Source: Tetrapyrgos nigripes (taxonomy: Eukaryota; Basidiomycota; Agaricomycetes; Agaricales; Campanellaceae). From it: 64,000 nucleotides of DNA. The notes beneath the pieces were generated by a model. That model made no database searches. It saw nothing but the letters and a program-made list of their open reading frames with translations, and had not been told where the DNA came from. The position numbers were made by a program, and so were the translations under genes. The DNA lies in NCBI GenBank assembly GCA_013368315.1, contig JAACJM010000099.1:62001-126000 (forward strand). The letters are read 5' to 3'. Positions 42,746 through 54,999 of the stretch are shown piece after piece. The stretch's first letter is position 1. Every line of letters begins with the position of its first letter.

Positions 42746-42939
42746 CTTGTAATGACTTCCCCGGCCGAATCACAGAAGGCGGCAGGGCATTCGTTCTATC
42801 AGAACAAGCATGTCAATGGTATTAGATCTCCATAGGTCAGCAGATTTGTTAACTTGAAAGTCGTGTCTTTGTACTTAGTGTCCTCGCCAGTAAGTCTAAA
42901 ACAAAAACGCAACGCAAAATCCAAGCCGACGCTATTTTA

Positions 42940-43205
42940 TCCATATAACTATACAAGTTACTATTGACTAGCTAGACAACGGTCTGCTGGCCACCGGCAG
43001 GATAAGACAAGGGAAGCTACCCCAATGCACATGGTGCGACCTGGACGTGACCTCCGTCAGCAACCACTCATTTATAGCATGGTTGCAATTGCCAGTTCAA
43101 GCCCTGAGCCAACCTGATCTACAGCGAAATAAATGTTCATTAGGTGGTGCCACTCTCAAGAAATTCAAGCCAGCGAAAACATGCCATAGGAGCAGCACAC
43201 AGCAT
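42940..43205 (-). pseudogene. Second orphan copy of the MFS 3' end
   Basis: It shares GGACAAGACAAG-like 3' flank (GGATAAGACAAGGGAAGCTA) and SGLELAIAT (for SGFGLAITS) with the MFS gene directly adjacent. Strongly decayed. It lies immediately downstream of the MFS gene. Confidence 0.55.
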
Positions 43206-43326
43206 CAGATAAATTTTGGGACGAGTGCTACCTTAGAAAGGTAATAACCTCAGATACAGTTGACATGACCGCGGTACTGATGCAAAAGGTAATCAAGATT
43301 ACTGGATTATCATTGACTTGCTGTAC

Positions 43327-46087
43327 TTAATGGACTGGAATGGACACTGTCTGCTGGCCAGCTCTAACTGCCACAACGGACAAGACAAGCGAAGCTCCCA
43401 CCAAACCAGAAGACGTGAACAAGGCAGCCTGGACCGATGATCAGCAATCACCATATGTATGAAACTCCCAACAAGTTGCCGTAGTAGTGATTGTCTTACC
43501 TGATAACCCTTCATGACGGAATTGGGATCGTTTTGATTGACTTGCTTCTTCAGAACGCTCTCGTTGACGACAGATGTAATAGCCAGCCCAAAGCCTGAGC
43601 CGATTTGGAAAGCAGTATTGATCTATAGCGAAATATCTTCAGTAAGAGGCGGTCAACCTTCATATAAATCACTCACCAGTCCACCAGCAAGTGATTTCGC
43701 CGTCGAAGGGACAGCTGAGACTAAGGCTATGGAGGCCACGTTATAACTCAGAGAAACACCGATAACGCATAGCATAGTTGTAGGGAAAACGAGGCTGTTG
43801 AATCGCTGTAATGACTTGCATATTGTCTGGAATTCGTAGAGGACTTACGGAAAAAAGTTATCTCCAGCCTTTACAAAAGCTGCCGGAAGAGTGCCCAGGC
43901 TAGCCACGAGGAATCCAAATATCAAAAGGGTTTTCATGTCGAACTTCTCTACGGCATAACCTGCGGACAGATTAGCAATGAGGCCGATGATACCCATGGG
44001 CTATGTCGAGAAGAATGTCAACATGAGTTTTCGTAAACGTAAGTTGATGGGGACTTACAATCAAGTAGAGACTGGTCGTAAGAGGACTCAAGAACAGGAC
44101 CTCTTGTGCAATCAAGGAGATGAAGTAGAGTATTGAAGCCCACCTAAAGCATAGCATTGAGGTAAAAGAACGTGTATCTACGACATGATCTTACCAGCAG
44201 TATAATAAGAAGCCCGAGCACCAGACACTTGCAAAAGAAGGCAGCTATGATGGATTCAGTCTTAGTAAAAACTCGAGCAGAGCAATAGAATGATTCACTT
44301 TCCAAAGATACATGGGCTACCCGCCGTATGGGAAAGAGATCAAAATGCGAACGGTATTGTGAGCTGAGTTCAGCGTACCATGATGGGATTCTTAACCTAA
44401 AAACGCGAGTATCAGATCAAATCCACATCATACAGCACTCAACGGACTTTTCGTTCGACCCAAGCAAAAGACAGCAAAACGAATATCCTGACCAATGGAT
44501 TAACATCCTAATGGATCAGTTCCCAAGGAAAGAGACGCACGAGATTATCAATGGGGAAATAACTACTGCTTTACTCCACCCAGATATCTCAGATTGAGAT
44601 AATGCGAAAGTCATCAGAATGATTCCGCTATATCCAAGGCGGCTCGGATGTAAGAATGATGGGATTTTCATGAGCAAAAAGAATAGACAAGGACTGACCT
44701 TGTACCCAGCGCTGCACCTAAAAAGTCCAAGGAGGGCCGCTTCTCGGTATCTTTGACTTCCTTGGGAAAGAAGAGCCATCCCGAAACAGCGAGAATGAAG
44801 ATCATTGGGGCGTTGATATAGAAGATGTAGCTATACGAATAAGCTGATTACAGTCTTCTGACGAACTTCATATGCACTTACCGCCACCCAAGGGTACCGG
44901 TCAGAAGGCCTACAAATATATTTTAGGTTCAAGACTCGACCTCAGGGCTTGAGAGCACACTCACCTCCGAGAATCAAGCCAAGGACAACACCTGAAGCCA
45001 TTGTTTGAGGATTAGATTCTAATACGGAGAGTGGAAGCTGACAGAGCCTGACCAAGCGCACCCGCTGCCCCAAACACGCTGAGCGCCCTATGACGTTCTT
45101 TCCCAGTGAAATAACTCGATAGAACCCCAATAGCACTAGGTACAGACGCAGCGGCACCCAAACCTTGTAAAGCACGAAAAACAATACATTGTACGCCACT
45201 AGTGCTCACTCCACATGCGATCGTGAAGATGGCCATCCATGCCATTCCTCCGCTGAATAGTAGCCGGCGACCAAATCTATCGGAGAGGACGCCGGAAAGA
45301 AGGAGAAACCCACCGAAAGTGAGAGTGTAGGCGGATAGGAGCCAAGATTGTGAACCTGTAGACGACGATGGTTATGGTTAAGACGAGGTTTGACCATGGA
45401 GTAAGTAAAAGGACTTTACCGTCCATGAGATCAAAATCATCCGCAATTCCAGGAATGGCGATGTTCACGGCGCTCACCCAAGTGTTGTCGAATAGTTGGG
45501 CAAAGCACGCAGTAGCCTAAACGACTCGGATCAAGAGGTGCATAAGGAACAAGGAACAAGCAACAAGGAACGCGGGGCCATACCAAAATAACTCCACCTC
45601 TCCAGCTTGCAATACGACCGGTGAGAAGATGATCTTGGGGTTCCTGGAAGCCGAGTCGCTCCAAGTGTGAAGCAGAGGTGTGGAGCACAGGATGGACAGC
45701 AACGACGGTAATAGGATCCTTCAAGTCAGAATCCTTTCCGGTTTCTGGAGCTGGAGTCATTGCCTCGTTCATGACCTTTGAGGATGTGGAAGATCGGCTG
45801 GGAAGTATGTCGGTGTTACCTCCTGCGTGAGTCGGAAGGGTAGTGATTGTATTGGCCAGGTGACTGGTTTCTTTTGCTATGGAGTTGACTTGGGCCTCCA
45901 TCGATTCAGCGACTTGTGTGACGGTTTCATGATCTTCTAGAGAAACACGAGAGGAGCTTTCTGCAACCTTCTTTGCTGGAATCAATTCGCTTGGGAGCTT
46001 CGACTGGTCATCCAATGAGTATTCCCTAGTCAAGTCAGGGAAATACCATGAGATATGGACAATGAAACAGAGTGAGATGAGACGCAC
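43327..46087 (-). CDS. Major facilitator superfamily transporter, central part uncertain
   Basis: About ten exons on the minus strand. A polar N-terminal tail (46087 to about 45620) is followed by ATACFAQLFDNTWVSAVNIA (TM1), SQSWLLSAYTLTFGGFLLLS then GVLSDRFGRR (MFS signature A, G-x-L-S-D-R-x-G-R-R), RALQGLGAAASVPSAIGVLS, GAAGALG|VVLGLILGG|LLTGTLGWR|YIFYINAP (motif C region) and C-terminal GFGLAITSVVNESVLKKQVN, ending at 43327. This is the multidrug/efflux-type (DHA) pattern. The region 44,150-44,560 does not read cleanly: TGA follows SCVSFLGN and no obvious splice restores frame until LVLGLLIILL|WASILYFISL. It may hold unusual introns or a disabling lesion. The initiating ATG is not certain. 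Confidence 0.7.
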
Positions 46088-46345
46088 ATAATCACAGCGA
46101 AAGATTGCCTATGTTCTACTCTAAGCCTTCTTCCAGAGCGTAGTGGGGAGAAAAGGAAGAAGACGAAGGGACCATCAAGAAACCTACTGTCTTATATGAC
46201 AGTCCAAGCGTGAGTTCTTCACCGGGACCCGGGTCTGAGAGCACTAGGCAAGATGAATAGGTCAATAAATAGGTCAATGAATCAACCCGGTGATTACGTA
46301 CCGGATAACGTCCTTTGCCTGACTATGATTTCCGCCTGTAGGAAT

Positions 46346-46474
46346 CACGCCGAAAATACAAAAATATCCGCTCGGCAGAAAGGCGTACAGAAACACACTT
46401 TTTACAGATATATCTTATATCAGTAATAGTGATGTGATCTATCCGTCGAGTGGATATTTTTGTCTTTTCGGCGT
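46346..46474. mobile_element. 130-bp MITE, copy 2
   Basis: Same termini as 34293-34422; GAAT flanks both sides (46342-46345, 46475-46478). It lies about 260 bp upstream of the MFS frame start. Confidence 0.85.
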
Positions 46475-46479
46475 GAATG

Positions 46480-47752
46480 TAGCTTGTGAGTTTGGTGTTT
46501 ACGGAGTTACCATGTTCTCATTCGTGGCGGAATATCCTTATGTTATAACATTAGTAAGAGAGTTATCCAAGATATACCGTCACTGACGGGATTTGTGCCT
46601 TGTAGGTCTTGCCGGACGTGAGAACATCGATAGGAAGAGGTGTTTACGAGGCCTTTTAGGGACTCCATCAGTGTTTTGACAAGACACTGGTTACTGGTTC
46701 TTACTGGTTGATTTATAACTAAGTACTACGTGATTTGAAAGATTAAATATAGCTACCATAAGCTTAATAGATAGTCCAGGATGTCTGGGGAGCATTTTTG
46801 ACAAGTCCGGGTTCAACGCGTCGGGAGTGTCGGTGCTGCGACGGGATCCCACCCTCGCAGCCAATTGCGGATATGCCAGAGAAGTTCTCATTGGGGCCCA
46901 AGGTCCCCCCGACCTTAGCCCATATCCATACACATCCCTGCACTGAAATGACAAATAGGAAAGAGTCTAACTCTTTCCAGAACTCCAAAGAATATGAACG
47001 CATCGGAGTGTATTCGAAGACATGCCTTTCTCCCGACTTTCTCCATGGTTCTTGGGCCAGGAATACTCTGTGGCTCATGTACTCTTCTATGCCCTTTCGT
47101 GGCCACGGTCCCCGACTCAGCCTCATACTCCCCATCTAAGACAACTGTCCCGAATCGTCGAGATCGTTCCTCCCTTTCCTCCGTCTTCTTCTAGTCGTCC
47201 TATGCCCAAGCCCCTTGAGCATCTGCGGGCACACAATATACCCCTTTCCAGGTCCTCAATGCGGTCATTGAAGTTTCACCAGTACTTACCCAAGTACTCC
47301 TTCGTGTCATCTTCGCCTAGCAACTGTACAGTCTCTGACCAAATAGACAGATGCCAGGCATTTCTACCAGGATGGGAAGGGAGGAAAGACTGACAGAGTT
47401 GCGAGAGTCATTGTGAATAACAGTGACTATAGTTTGGTTCTTTCTTGTTTTCTTCGTTTCATTTTCTCTTCTTTTCGTTATATTTCTCCATGTACGTTGC
47501 AATTAGACATTTATTAAATACCATCTGATGCCTTCTGAGCATCAGTTTCTAAAGCAAGTGAGTACTGAGTGGCGGAGTGTAAAGTTGGAAATCGTAGCCT
47601 CGCAAGGTAGAGCTCGGAATTTATCTTTTTAACACTTTGAACACCGTACACCTGCACCCGTCTTCCATCGATCTAATTATCCTACCCTTGGCAATGACAT
47701 CTCAGACCGGAGTAACCTGAGCGCTCAGGCTGACGCTCACCCAGAGCCACCT
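46480..47752. other. Intergenic, no gene supported
   Basis: TTTACGAGGCCTTTTAGGGA at 46644 resembles a B-end. Overlapping frames at 46764-47393 on both strands have no domain features. Confidence 0.4.
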
Positions 47753-49209
47753 ATGCCAGACTGGTGGAAGTGGGATGAAGGAAAACCATTTTTCCTAGCC
47801 GTTTTATTTCGCTTCCTGTGTGTCATTGTACACGGTCATTCGTCTTTAGAATCTGTATGGCATATATGTCATTTGGACGAAGAGAGATACGATTCAATTT
47901 GATTAACAGACTTAATGCGATCACTGTTCTGGTAAGCTAGCTTCTTTCCGACTAGGCTTTCTCTGAAATCTCCATCATAAAATGTGCTTTTCATTCATTC
48001 CGCTCCATCTGTTCTTTTCAGGCAGGTCTCCTCCTGGCCGGCACATCCGCACTACTTACAACAGTCCCACCAAAGTCAGATTTAATCGATTATACCTCAA
48101 ACATGCGCCTTTGGTTTTCCTTTGGAACAACTCTCGCTGGATTGGTGGTTGGTTCTGCCACTACACGGATTTTATCAAAAAGCAATGCGGCTTGGTTTTG
48201 TAAACAGCGACTCTGGTACATTTAGTAGTTAAGTACTAGGAATGGCCGAAGTAAAGGTAACATTAAAAACCTGCAGAGGAAAACCACTCTGGGAAAAAAC
48301 CTCCTGTCAGGAAAAGTTTGCCAGTACTCGGGTCAGAAGAAGATAATGCAGAGGGAGGGATTGGGTGGGTGAACGAAGGAATTCTCGAGGGAATGGGAAG
48401 TGAGTGAAAGAATAAAAACTGAGGAGAAAGAAGGAAATAACTGAGCTATAAGTATTGTAATAAATATCAAATACTTCGAGACATGTATGAACGGATGTGT
48501 GGGAGGAAGGAGACCAACGGTTTCACTAGTGTTTGACTAGATCGCAAACCATTGATACGAAAGGTTTGATCTCGACGGCGAAACCGTGTTGATGTGCAAA
48601 CCAAGAGAAGCTACGAGATGTAGACGAGATGGGATTCATAGGATGCGAAGGAACTACCTGAGTAGGAGATGGGAAAGGTGGAGATGAGAAATGCGAGACT
48701 CTGAGAAGTACTCACAATTAGACTATATTAAAAAAATAATTTAACCACGAAATATGAGTTTTTTCGAGACATATTTCTCGTTGATTTTACTCTATATTAT
48801 GTTGAATGCTCACCTATGAAAATCCCTTTTTCATACTTATTAGGTGATGATGGGCACCCCATTCAGCGTTTTCTGGACTCAAGTGATGATGACATATCCA
48901 TTTATTTGCATCGGTACTGGCGTAGCTATTGAAGCAATAGGCGAGTCATAGTCATTCACTATCTAAAATCCCGAATATTGATTGCCATTTCCATCCTCGT
49001 TCATGACTCCTTATGCAGGCTTGGTAATCGCTGCCCTAATATCCAGGAACATTCTCATGGGCATAGGCTGTCTCATACTCCTATTGGGCCCTATCGTTTT
49101 AGGTATCATCGTTCCTGAATTCATCGTCGGAAGGAAATTGCTGGAGGAGGTTCTCAAGCCTGACTATGAGGCGCAAGGCGCATTTCACCAGGTGGAGCAG
49201 AGATTCTGA
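47753..49209 (+). CDS. Multi-pass membrane protein, hypothetical
   Basis: Exon 1 (47753-47817) gives MPDWWKWDEGKPFFLAVLFR. Exon 2 (47910-47931) and exon 3 (from 48022) continue LNAITVLAGLLLAGTSALLT and RLWFSFGTTLAGLVVGSATT. Later exons near 48844 give VFWTQVMMTYPFICIGTGVA and, from about 49018, GLVIAALISRNILMGIGCLI then LLLGPIVLGIIVPEFIVG, ending at 49209. At least four hydrophobic segments are visible. The intron before the last exon appears to start GCGAGT rather than GT (a GC-AG intron). The link from exon 3 to 48844 is not resolved in frame; about 600 bp may include an insertion. Function unknown. Confidence 0.5.
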
Positions 49210-49485
49210 AGACTGATGCGTTCCCGGCGCAGCGTGTTGAGGTTGCGTGTACTATGTAATTTCTTCGACTCGGAGTCTCAACGCCTGGATGATATCGAAA
49301 GCCCTCGGTACAGCGGATGCGGAAATGGATATATCTATGGTATACATAAGCGCTAGAGCTTGTACTAAGTAGTACTTAACATTCCTTACAGATTCCCAAA
49401 CGTCGCAAACCGGAAACCACCAGAAAATGAGAGCTTTAAGAGTCAATTGCAAGGAAAGCAAAAAGACAACTGACGTCTTGATGAT

Positions 49486-49589
49486 TCCCTCTAACCGAAT
49501 CGAACGGCTGACCTCGTCAAGACTTAAGCCTAGTTATTTCCTAGGAGATGGGGTCTCGTGACATGCTCTTTCCACTGAGCTAAGAGGGA
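49486..49589 (-). tRNA. tRNA-like sequence with intron
   Basis: Acceptor stem TCCCTCT/AGAGGGA, D arm GCTC-AGTGGAAA-GAGC, anticodon stem TGTCA/TGACG and T arm AGCCG-TTCGATT-CGGTT all pair. The anticodon loop is interrupted by about 30 nt, as for a nuclear tRNA intron. Position 33 reads G rather than the near-universal U, so I cannot assign an anticodon. It may be a tRNA pseudogene or my loop boundaries may be wrong. Confidence 0.45.
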
Positions 49590-49997
49590 CTATGCAGAGA
49601 GGTTGAGCATACCAGGTGGTAAATTTGAAATTCCACAGATACGGACGCGTTTAGGGGACAGTAGGGAAGTGGGAAATGGTCTCGAGACGTGAAAAGCCCA
49701 AGAAGTAATACTAACTCGGAAATGAGTTACAAACATATATATGTACATCATATTAAGTATGTACACTCGTCTATCTATCTACCGACATACAACCCATACA
49801 ACCCATACATACGCCAACATGCAGCCTAAAGTAAATAAGTAGTCACAAGCCCAATATGTACACGGATAAGTACAGTATCACCAAGAAAGAAAGAAAGATT
49901 CCAAGATCCCAAAGCAAATCCAAAGCCAAAGTCCCCGTCTACCTACTCAGCTCAACCCCTTGCCCATCACCCATCAAGCTTACCGCTTACTCCAACC

Positions 49998-52161
49998 TCA
50001 CCCTTCCTTGGCCTCCTTTCCCTTCTCTTTGAGCTCCTTAACCGCTCTATACTCCTCCACCCTCTTCTCAACAACCAACCTATGAAATAAGAGCTCGGTC
50101 CATTGGTTGTGGACGTATGGAATGGCGTCTGGCGGGTGGGACCGAGGTCGAGTTATAGTTAGCAAACCCGTATACGTATCAATTAGACGCGAAAGGAAAG
50201 GAACCGGGAACGAAAGAGGGAATAATAACAATGAAGTGATGATGAGGTGCGAAATAGTAGAGTGTAACAAGAATAAGAATAAGGCGAGGAAACGGCACGG
50301 CAACTCACAATGCAAACAATCCCAATGCCCCTTCCTCGTCTCCGTCAACGTATGCGCATCGATCCTTTGTAAATCCATCGACCAAAAGTCTAGGTAGACA
50401 AAGCGAGCACCTTTGCCTTTCCATAACCACGTTTCATCCACTTGCGCTTCCTCCCCGTCTTGTCCCTCTTGTTCACCATCGTCTCTACTCCCCCTCGTTC
50501 TTTCTTCTTCATACCCCCCAATCCCCCTCCTCCACATATCATTCCTACTCTCAAAAGAATCCCAATCCCACTCGACCACTTCTGCTTCTGCATTTCCCGG
50601 TTTGGCTAGCCAGTCTTTTGCCTCAGCGAGAGAGGGGAAGGGGGTGGTGAAGGTGGGAAGGTGACAAGCAGGGTGACCCGGGGAGATGGAGCGGAAGAAG
50701 ATGCTTGTGTGGAGGAGGGGGGAGAGACGGCGGATGGTTGATTTTACCTGAGGTAGAAAGAAGAGGTGAGGGTAGGGTACACAATAAGGAATAAGAAATA
50801 CGCACCATCTCCCCATAAGCATACTCAATCCTCCTCCTCAAGACCTCAGTGGGAAGTTGTTCGTTGTACCCGTGTAGACCTGCTCGACTCCACTACGTAT
50901 CATACCCAGGTATCTTTTAGCAACAGGTTCCAAAACAAAAACAAAAACCCACTCACATGCGCCCCACTACTCAACACCAACAAACTCTCTTCCACCACAC
51001 CCCCATCCTTCTCCTCCTCTCTAGGCTTAACCATCCCCGCAACAACCCCCTCCCAACCCTCCACCTGCGTATACTTATGCTTATGCACATACCCAAACTC
51101 CGTCCTAAACACCTTATTCAACTCCTCCGGCCGAATAAGCGTCTGATCAACAATATGCGTTAAAATAGGTCTCTTTGCTCTTTCAAGTGGTATACCGAAT
51201 CGCTTAACGAGTTCTTGACAGGGTGGATGGTCTAGGTTTAAAGCGAATTGGTAAACGTGGGTGCCTTCGCCTTTTCCTCCGCCTCCGGCTACGGTGGGGT
51301 GGAAGTGATATGGGTGGGTGATGGTGTTGAAGGGGAAGGAAGGGATGTTTTCGTTGAGCTTGAAGTCTGCGCGGAGAAGAGTATGACGGAGGGACATGAG
51401 GTGTTGGGTCGTTAGGGAGTCTGTCACGTCATGATGGGGGAGTTAGTACGGCGTACACGTAACGAGAAACAAAAAGTGTTGTACACTGGGTCGTGTGAAT
51501 AAAGAAGGAAAGAAAAAGCAAGCGAACAATAATGGCGAGGAAAAGCCAGAGAAAGCCACTAGGAACACTCACCACCGACAATAATCAACCCACCCGGACT
51601 CCTCAACAACCTCACCACAAACTCCTCTACGTCAAATTTCACCACCTCCCCAAAATCACTCTGCCAAACCCAATTAGCCATCTCCAATACGCGTGTTCTT
51701 CCTCTTTCCTTCTTTTCTTCTTCCGTGTACTCTACACCCTCGCCTGTTGGAGGATGAGGATCAGGAAGGCCAGGCCCTGGGTCATTTTTGTTGTAGATAA
51801 TGGCTTTGTGGGCTTCTTCAAAGGTGGTAAAGGGTGTGGGACGGGGTATCCAGTGTCCGTATGCACATTTGGAGGGAGGGCAGTAGGGGAAGTAACGTTG
51901 TTCTTCGAGGTCTTCTGGCGTAGGAGGAGGTGGAGGGAGTTTGAGTGGTTCTGAAGGGACGTCTATGAGTAGTGGAGGAGGAGGGGTTGGCTTCGGGTCC
52001 CCTTGTAACAATGGATACTCATCGTTGTAGTCTTCTTCCTCATCGTATTGACTGTACAAGTTTAGAGCGTACTGTCGTTTGGAAGAGATGCAGAACAGAA
52101 TAAAACCGACAGCAAAGAGGGAAAGGATATTCCGTAGCCGGGCTTTGGATGTTGGGCGCAT
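49998..52161 (-). CDS. PC-esterase-type (SGNH) membrane-anchored protein
   Basis: Five exons, 52161-51573, 51420-50957, 50892-50806, 50747-50309 and 50128-49998, join in frame to 569 residues. Residues about 8-28 (LRNILSLFAVGFILFCIS) form an N-terminal membrane anchor, then a Pro-rich stalk. The catalytic blocks are GLIIVGG|DSLTTQH (Gly-Asp-Ser, 196-198), LVLSSGAH|WSRAGLHGYNEQ and GHWDCLH|YAIPYVHNQWTELL (Asp-x-x-His, 523-526). This GDS plus DxxH layout is that of the PC-esterase/TBL family, related to glycan O-acetyltransferases of plants and fungi. A Golgi type II enzyme acting on cell-surface glycan is the likely role; the acceptor is unknown. Confidence 0.8.
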
Positions 52162-52270
52162 TGCGCTTCAGTCGAGGGAGGAAGGAAAAATGAAAAAGTT
52201 CACGCGGGGTACTCGGACGCGTGGCTGTTTTTTGATGTAGAGTGGCAGATGGAAACTAAGCGTTTCAGAC

Positions 52271-52399
52271 ACGCCGAAAGGACAAAAATATCCGCTCGAC
52301 GGATAGATGACATTGTTGTACTGATATAAGATGTTTCTGTACAAAAATGTGTTTCTGTACGCCTTTCTGCCGAGCGGATATTTTTGTATTTTCGGCGTG
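52271..52399. mobile_element. 130-bp MITE, copy 3 (inverted)
   Basis: Same termini as the other two copies in opposite orientation (ACGCCGAAAGGACAAAAATA to ATTTTTGTATTTTCGGCGTG). The flanks do not show a clear duplication. It lies 110 bp upstream of the PC-esterase ATG, in its promoter. Confidence 0.8.
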
Positions 52400-54999
52400 A
52401 TGAGATACAACCGATATCGACACGCCAATATCATGTGATCCGTCCTCAAGCCGACAAGCCGATGATGCTTATTCAGCAACATTCTCGTTACAGAGAAAGA
52501 TACATCCTCTTGGATTCCAGAACTAGGAGTGCTATGCGAGCACAAATCACTTATATATACATTGTGCGAAGAAGTCGAAGGGGAATAGGAATTGGAAAAA
52601 GTAGTATTACTAGTACTATGTACAGCAGAAGAGAGGCCGTCGAAAGAGTCATCAACATTTACAAGAGAAGCAGTATGATCATGATGAGCACTCGTATTGA
52701 ATATTTGAGAGTGATGGGTGTGTTCTGAGGTCCTCGTCGCGCCGAGGTGGTGGTTTGGGACAAGGGACTGGACGCGTCTGAGCGCATCACATTGTAAGGG
52801 ACCAGGCTAAGAGTCTCGAGAACCGTAGATGGACTCATATAGTGAGGTGCCTTAGGCCATGAATAAAGGCATAGAGAAAAGAGTTGATAAGGCTAAAGAA
52901 CTACTATGAAATATACAAGTATTTATAAGAATACTAAAAGGAGTAGTAGTAGTCTAACATATGATAAAAGGTCTAAGGAGCGTAGGAGCTAGGAGGATTG
53001 GGGAGCTACCCATGACATTTCTGTAAAGGATTAGGTCAGCCTGCGATGAGACTCAACCTCCAACTGGACCAAAAGGCCACAATATTCGGTACGTGTGAAT
53101 ACCGTCGCAGGCTCTATATATGGAGTAAGGGACGTGACCCTTACACACATCAGGAAAACCACAATCACATGGAGGGTATGGGACCCATACAATTCCATAC
53201 AGTTTCTTCTAAAATGTCTTCAGATCCCCCATACACATTGTGTATAGAATGCATGGATGTATGGGGTGTATGGTGAAACTATGTAGCTCACCTCAATGAA
53301 TGAATGTACAAGGCTCAATAATTCAGGATTCATCTTCTTATACCTTATACTTACAGCTAGTCAGTGTCACTGTTGTTGTACTAGGACTCAGTCTTGTTGC
53401 CTTCAAGCCTTAACTCTCCGTAGTCCTTGAGGACTTCACAAGGCCTCTGCTATATCTTTATCTCTGACTGGATCTTAACTCACTGTGACATCTACAGGTC
53501 CTGTCCATCACATACCAGTTGTGACTATGTCGTGTTTGAGCCATTACCAGTAGAAAATGAAGGATAGGTTTTGTATTTAGGTATGTCTTTGCTCTTCTAA
53601 TTTCATGATTCCATGCTAAGAGCTTTTTCTTTCTTTTGTATCAGTCTAGCCACCATTGGACGTGTTTGAGATGTTATCAAAGGTCGGAGGTCAGAAGAGC
53701 ATGCTTTGGGATGGTCATCAGCAAACACATTGTATGTATACCCAATGTACATACCACTGTATTCTAGTTAGCATATGACTAAATAAATGCCTTTTTGCAT
53801 TCTTTATTAGTATTGTAATACATGAGTGACAGTGACAACAACAAATGATGATGACAACAAAGCACTTGGAAGCAGCTGCTACAGTACCAGAAGTGATGCA
53901 TAAAACACATGGAAAGTGTGTATGGAATACTTCCATATTGTGCATGGGTGAGTATGGAAAACATGCACCCCCCCCCCTTTCTGGCCCATATCATGTATAA
54001 TACAGTATGGAGTGTATGGATCCATACATTGTGAATTTCCTGATGGAAGTTTAGCAGTAGCTCTGACCAAGATAGAGGTTATGAAATGATGAGAATGCAT
54101 AGGACCATCACACACCTGTAAACTTGCATGTATAATGGTGCCAGTTTCCCTCAAGAATGTATACATGCTGCCTCCATAATGAGCTATGATGACTTCCACT
54201 CCATTGGCCACTTTTTCCCAGTCAAATTTGTGTGGTCATCATAAGTACAAGTACCTTGAGGTCCCTAGAAGCCCAGGAAGCAGTGCCGTTACAAGAGGAC
54301 AAGTTTATTGCCTCAAAAGATATGTGGTTGGCAGTGGTTGGCTTGCACAACCAACAACAGCCAGTGGACCATGGACCACTCTGACTCAAACCACCATCAC
54401 GGGACCTCCCACAGTCACTGTCATTGATCCACACCTAGTTCCCCTGACTCCTTGAATGGAAATCAACTCAAATCAGGACAGCATACAGGGATTGGGAGCA
54501 CTAGAGCACCCTCATCATTAAATGAGAGCACCATGCTTTTGTCACAAAGAGGCGAGTGCTTAGATAGCGATAACGAGGAGCTACAGGCTCGACTCGACTA
54601 ACAGACAGCAGTAAGTACTGGAACTGGTCCCAACGATGAAGAATGTATTAAATACCTAACAGACAGCAGTAAGTACTGGAACTACAGTGTCCATCAGTAA
54701 AGGTGAAAGAAGTAATGAAAAGGGGAATACACACCTGGTCTCAATGACGAAGAGGTCAAGATGGGGAACCAGGTGTCAGAACAGGGTTTATATATGTAAA
54801 AGTAAAGCTGTAAGGGAGGCTGTAAGGAAAGCTGTAAAGAAAGCTGTAAGGGAAGAAGCTGTACCGAAGCTGTATCAGAGAAATGAAAGGTCCGGTGTGT
54901 AGCATGTGGAACAAGAGTCATATGGTGTAAAGATCCGATGATACGGAGATAAGAAATAAATACTACCAAATATAGATGTCATGACAGCTTTCCCCTACT
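52400..54999. other. Gene-poor region
   Basis: No gene is supported. It holds a C-run at 53967-53977, many copies of ATGGATCCATAC-like and TGTATGG text near 53160-54010, a 27-bp direct repeat (CTAACAGACAGCAGTAAGTAC plus TGGAAC) at 54597 and 54656, and a short run of AAGCTGTAAGGG-like units at 54804-54875. Confidence 0.45.

Noticed and set aside
52384..52728. Plus-strand 114-codon frame
   Set aside because: Arises from the MITE end and low-complexity Ser/Arg text; no features.
53967..53977. C-run as a functional G-quadruplex
   Set aside because: A single homopolymer tract without the four-block spacing; likely simple sequence.
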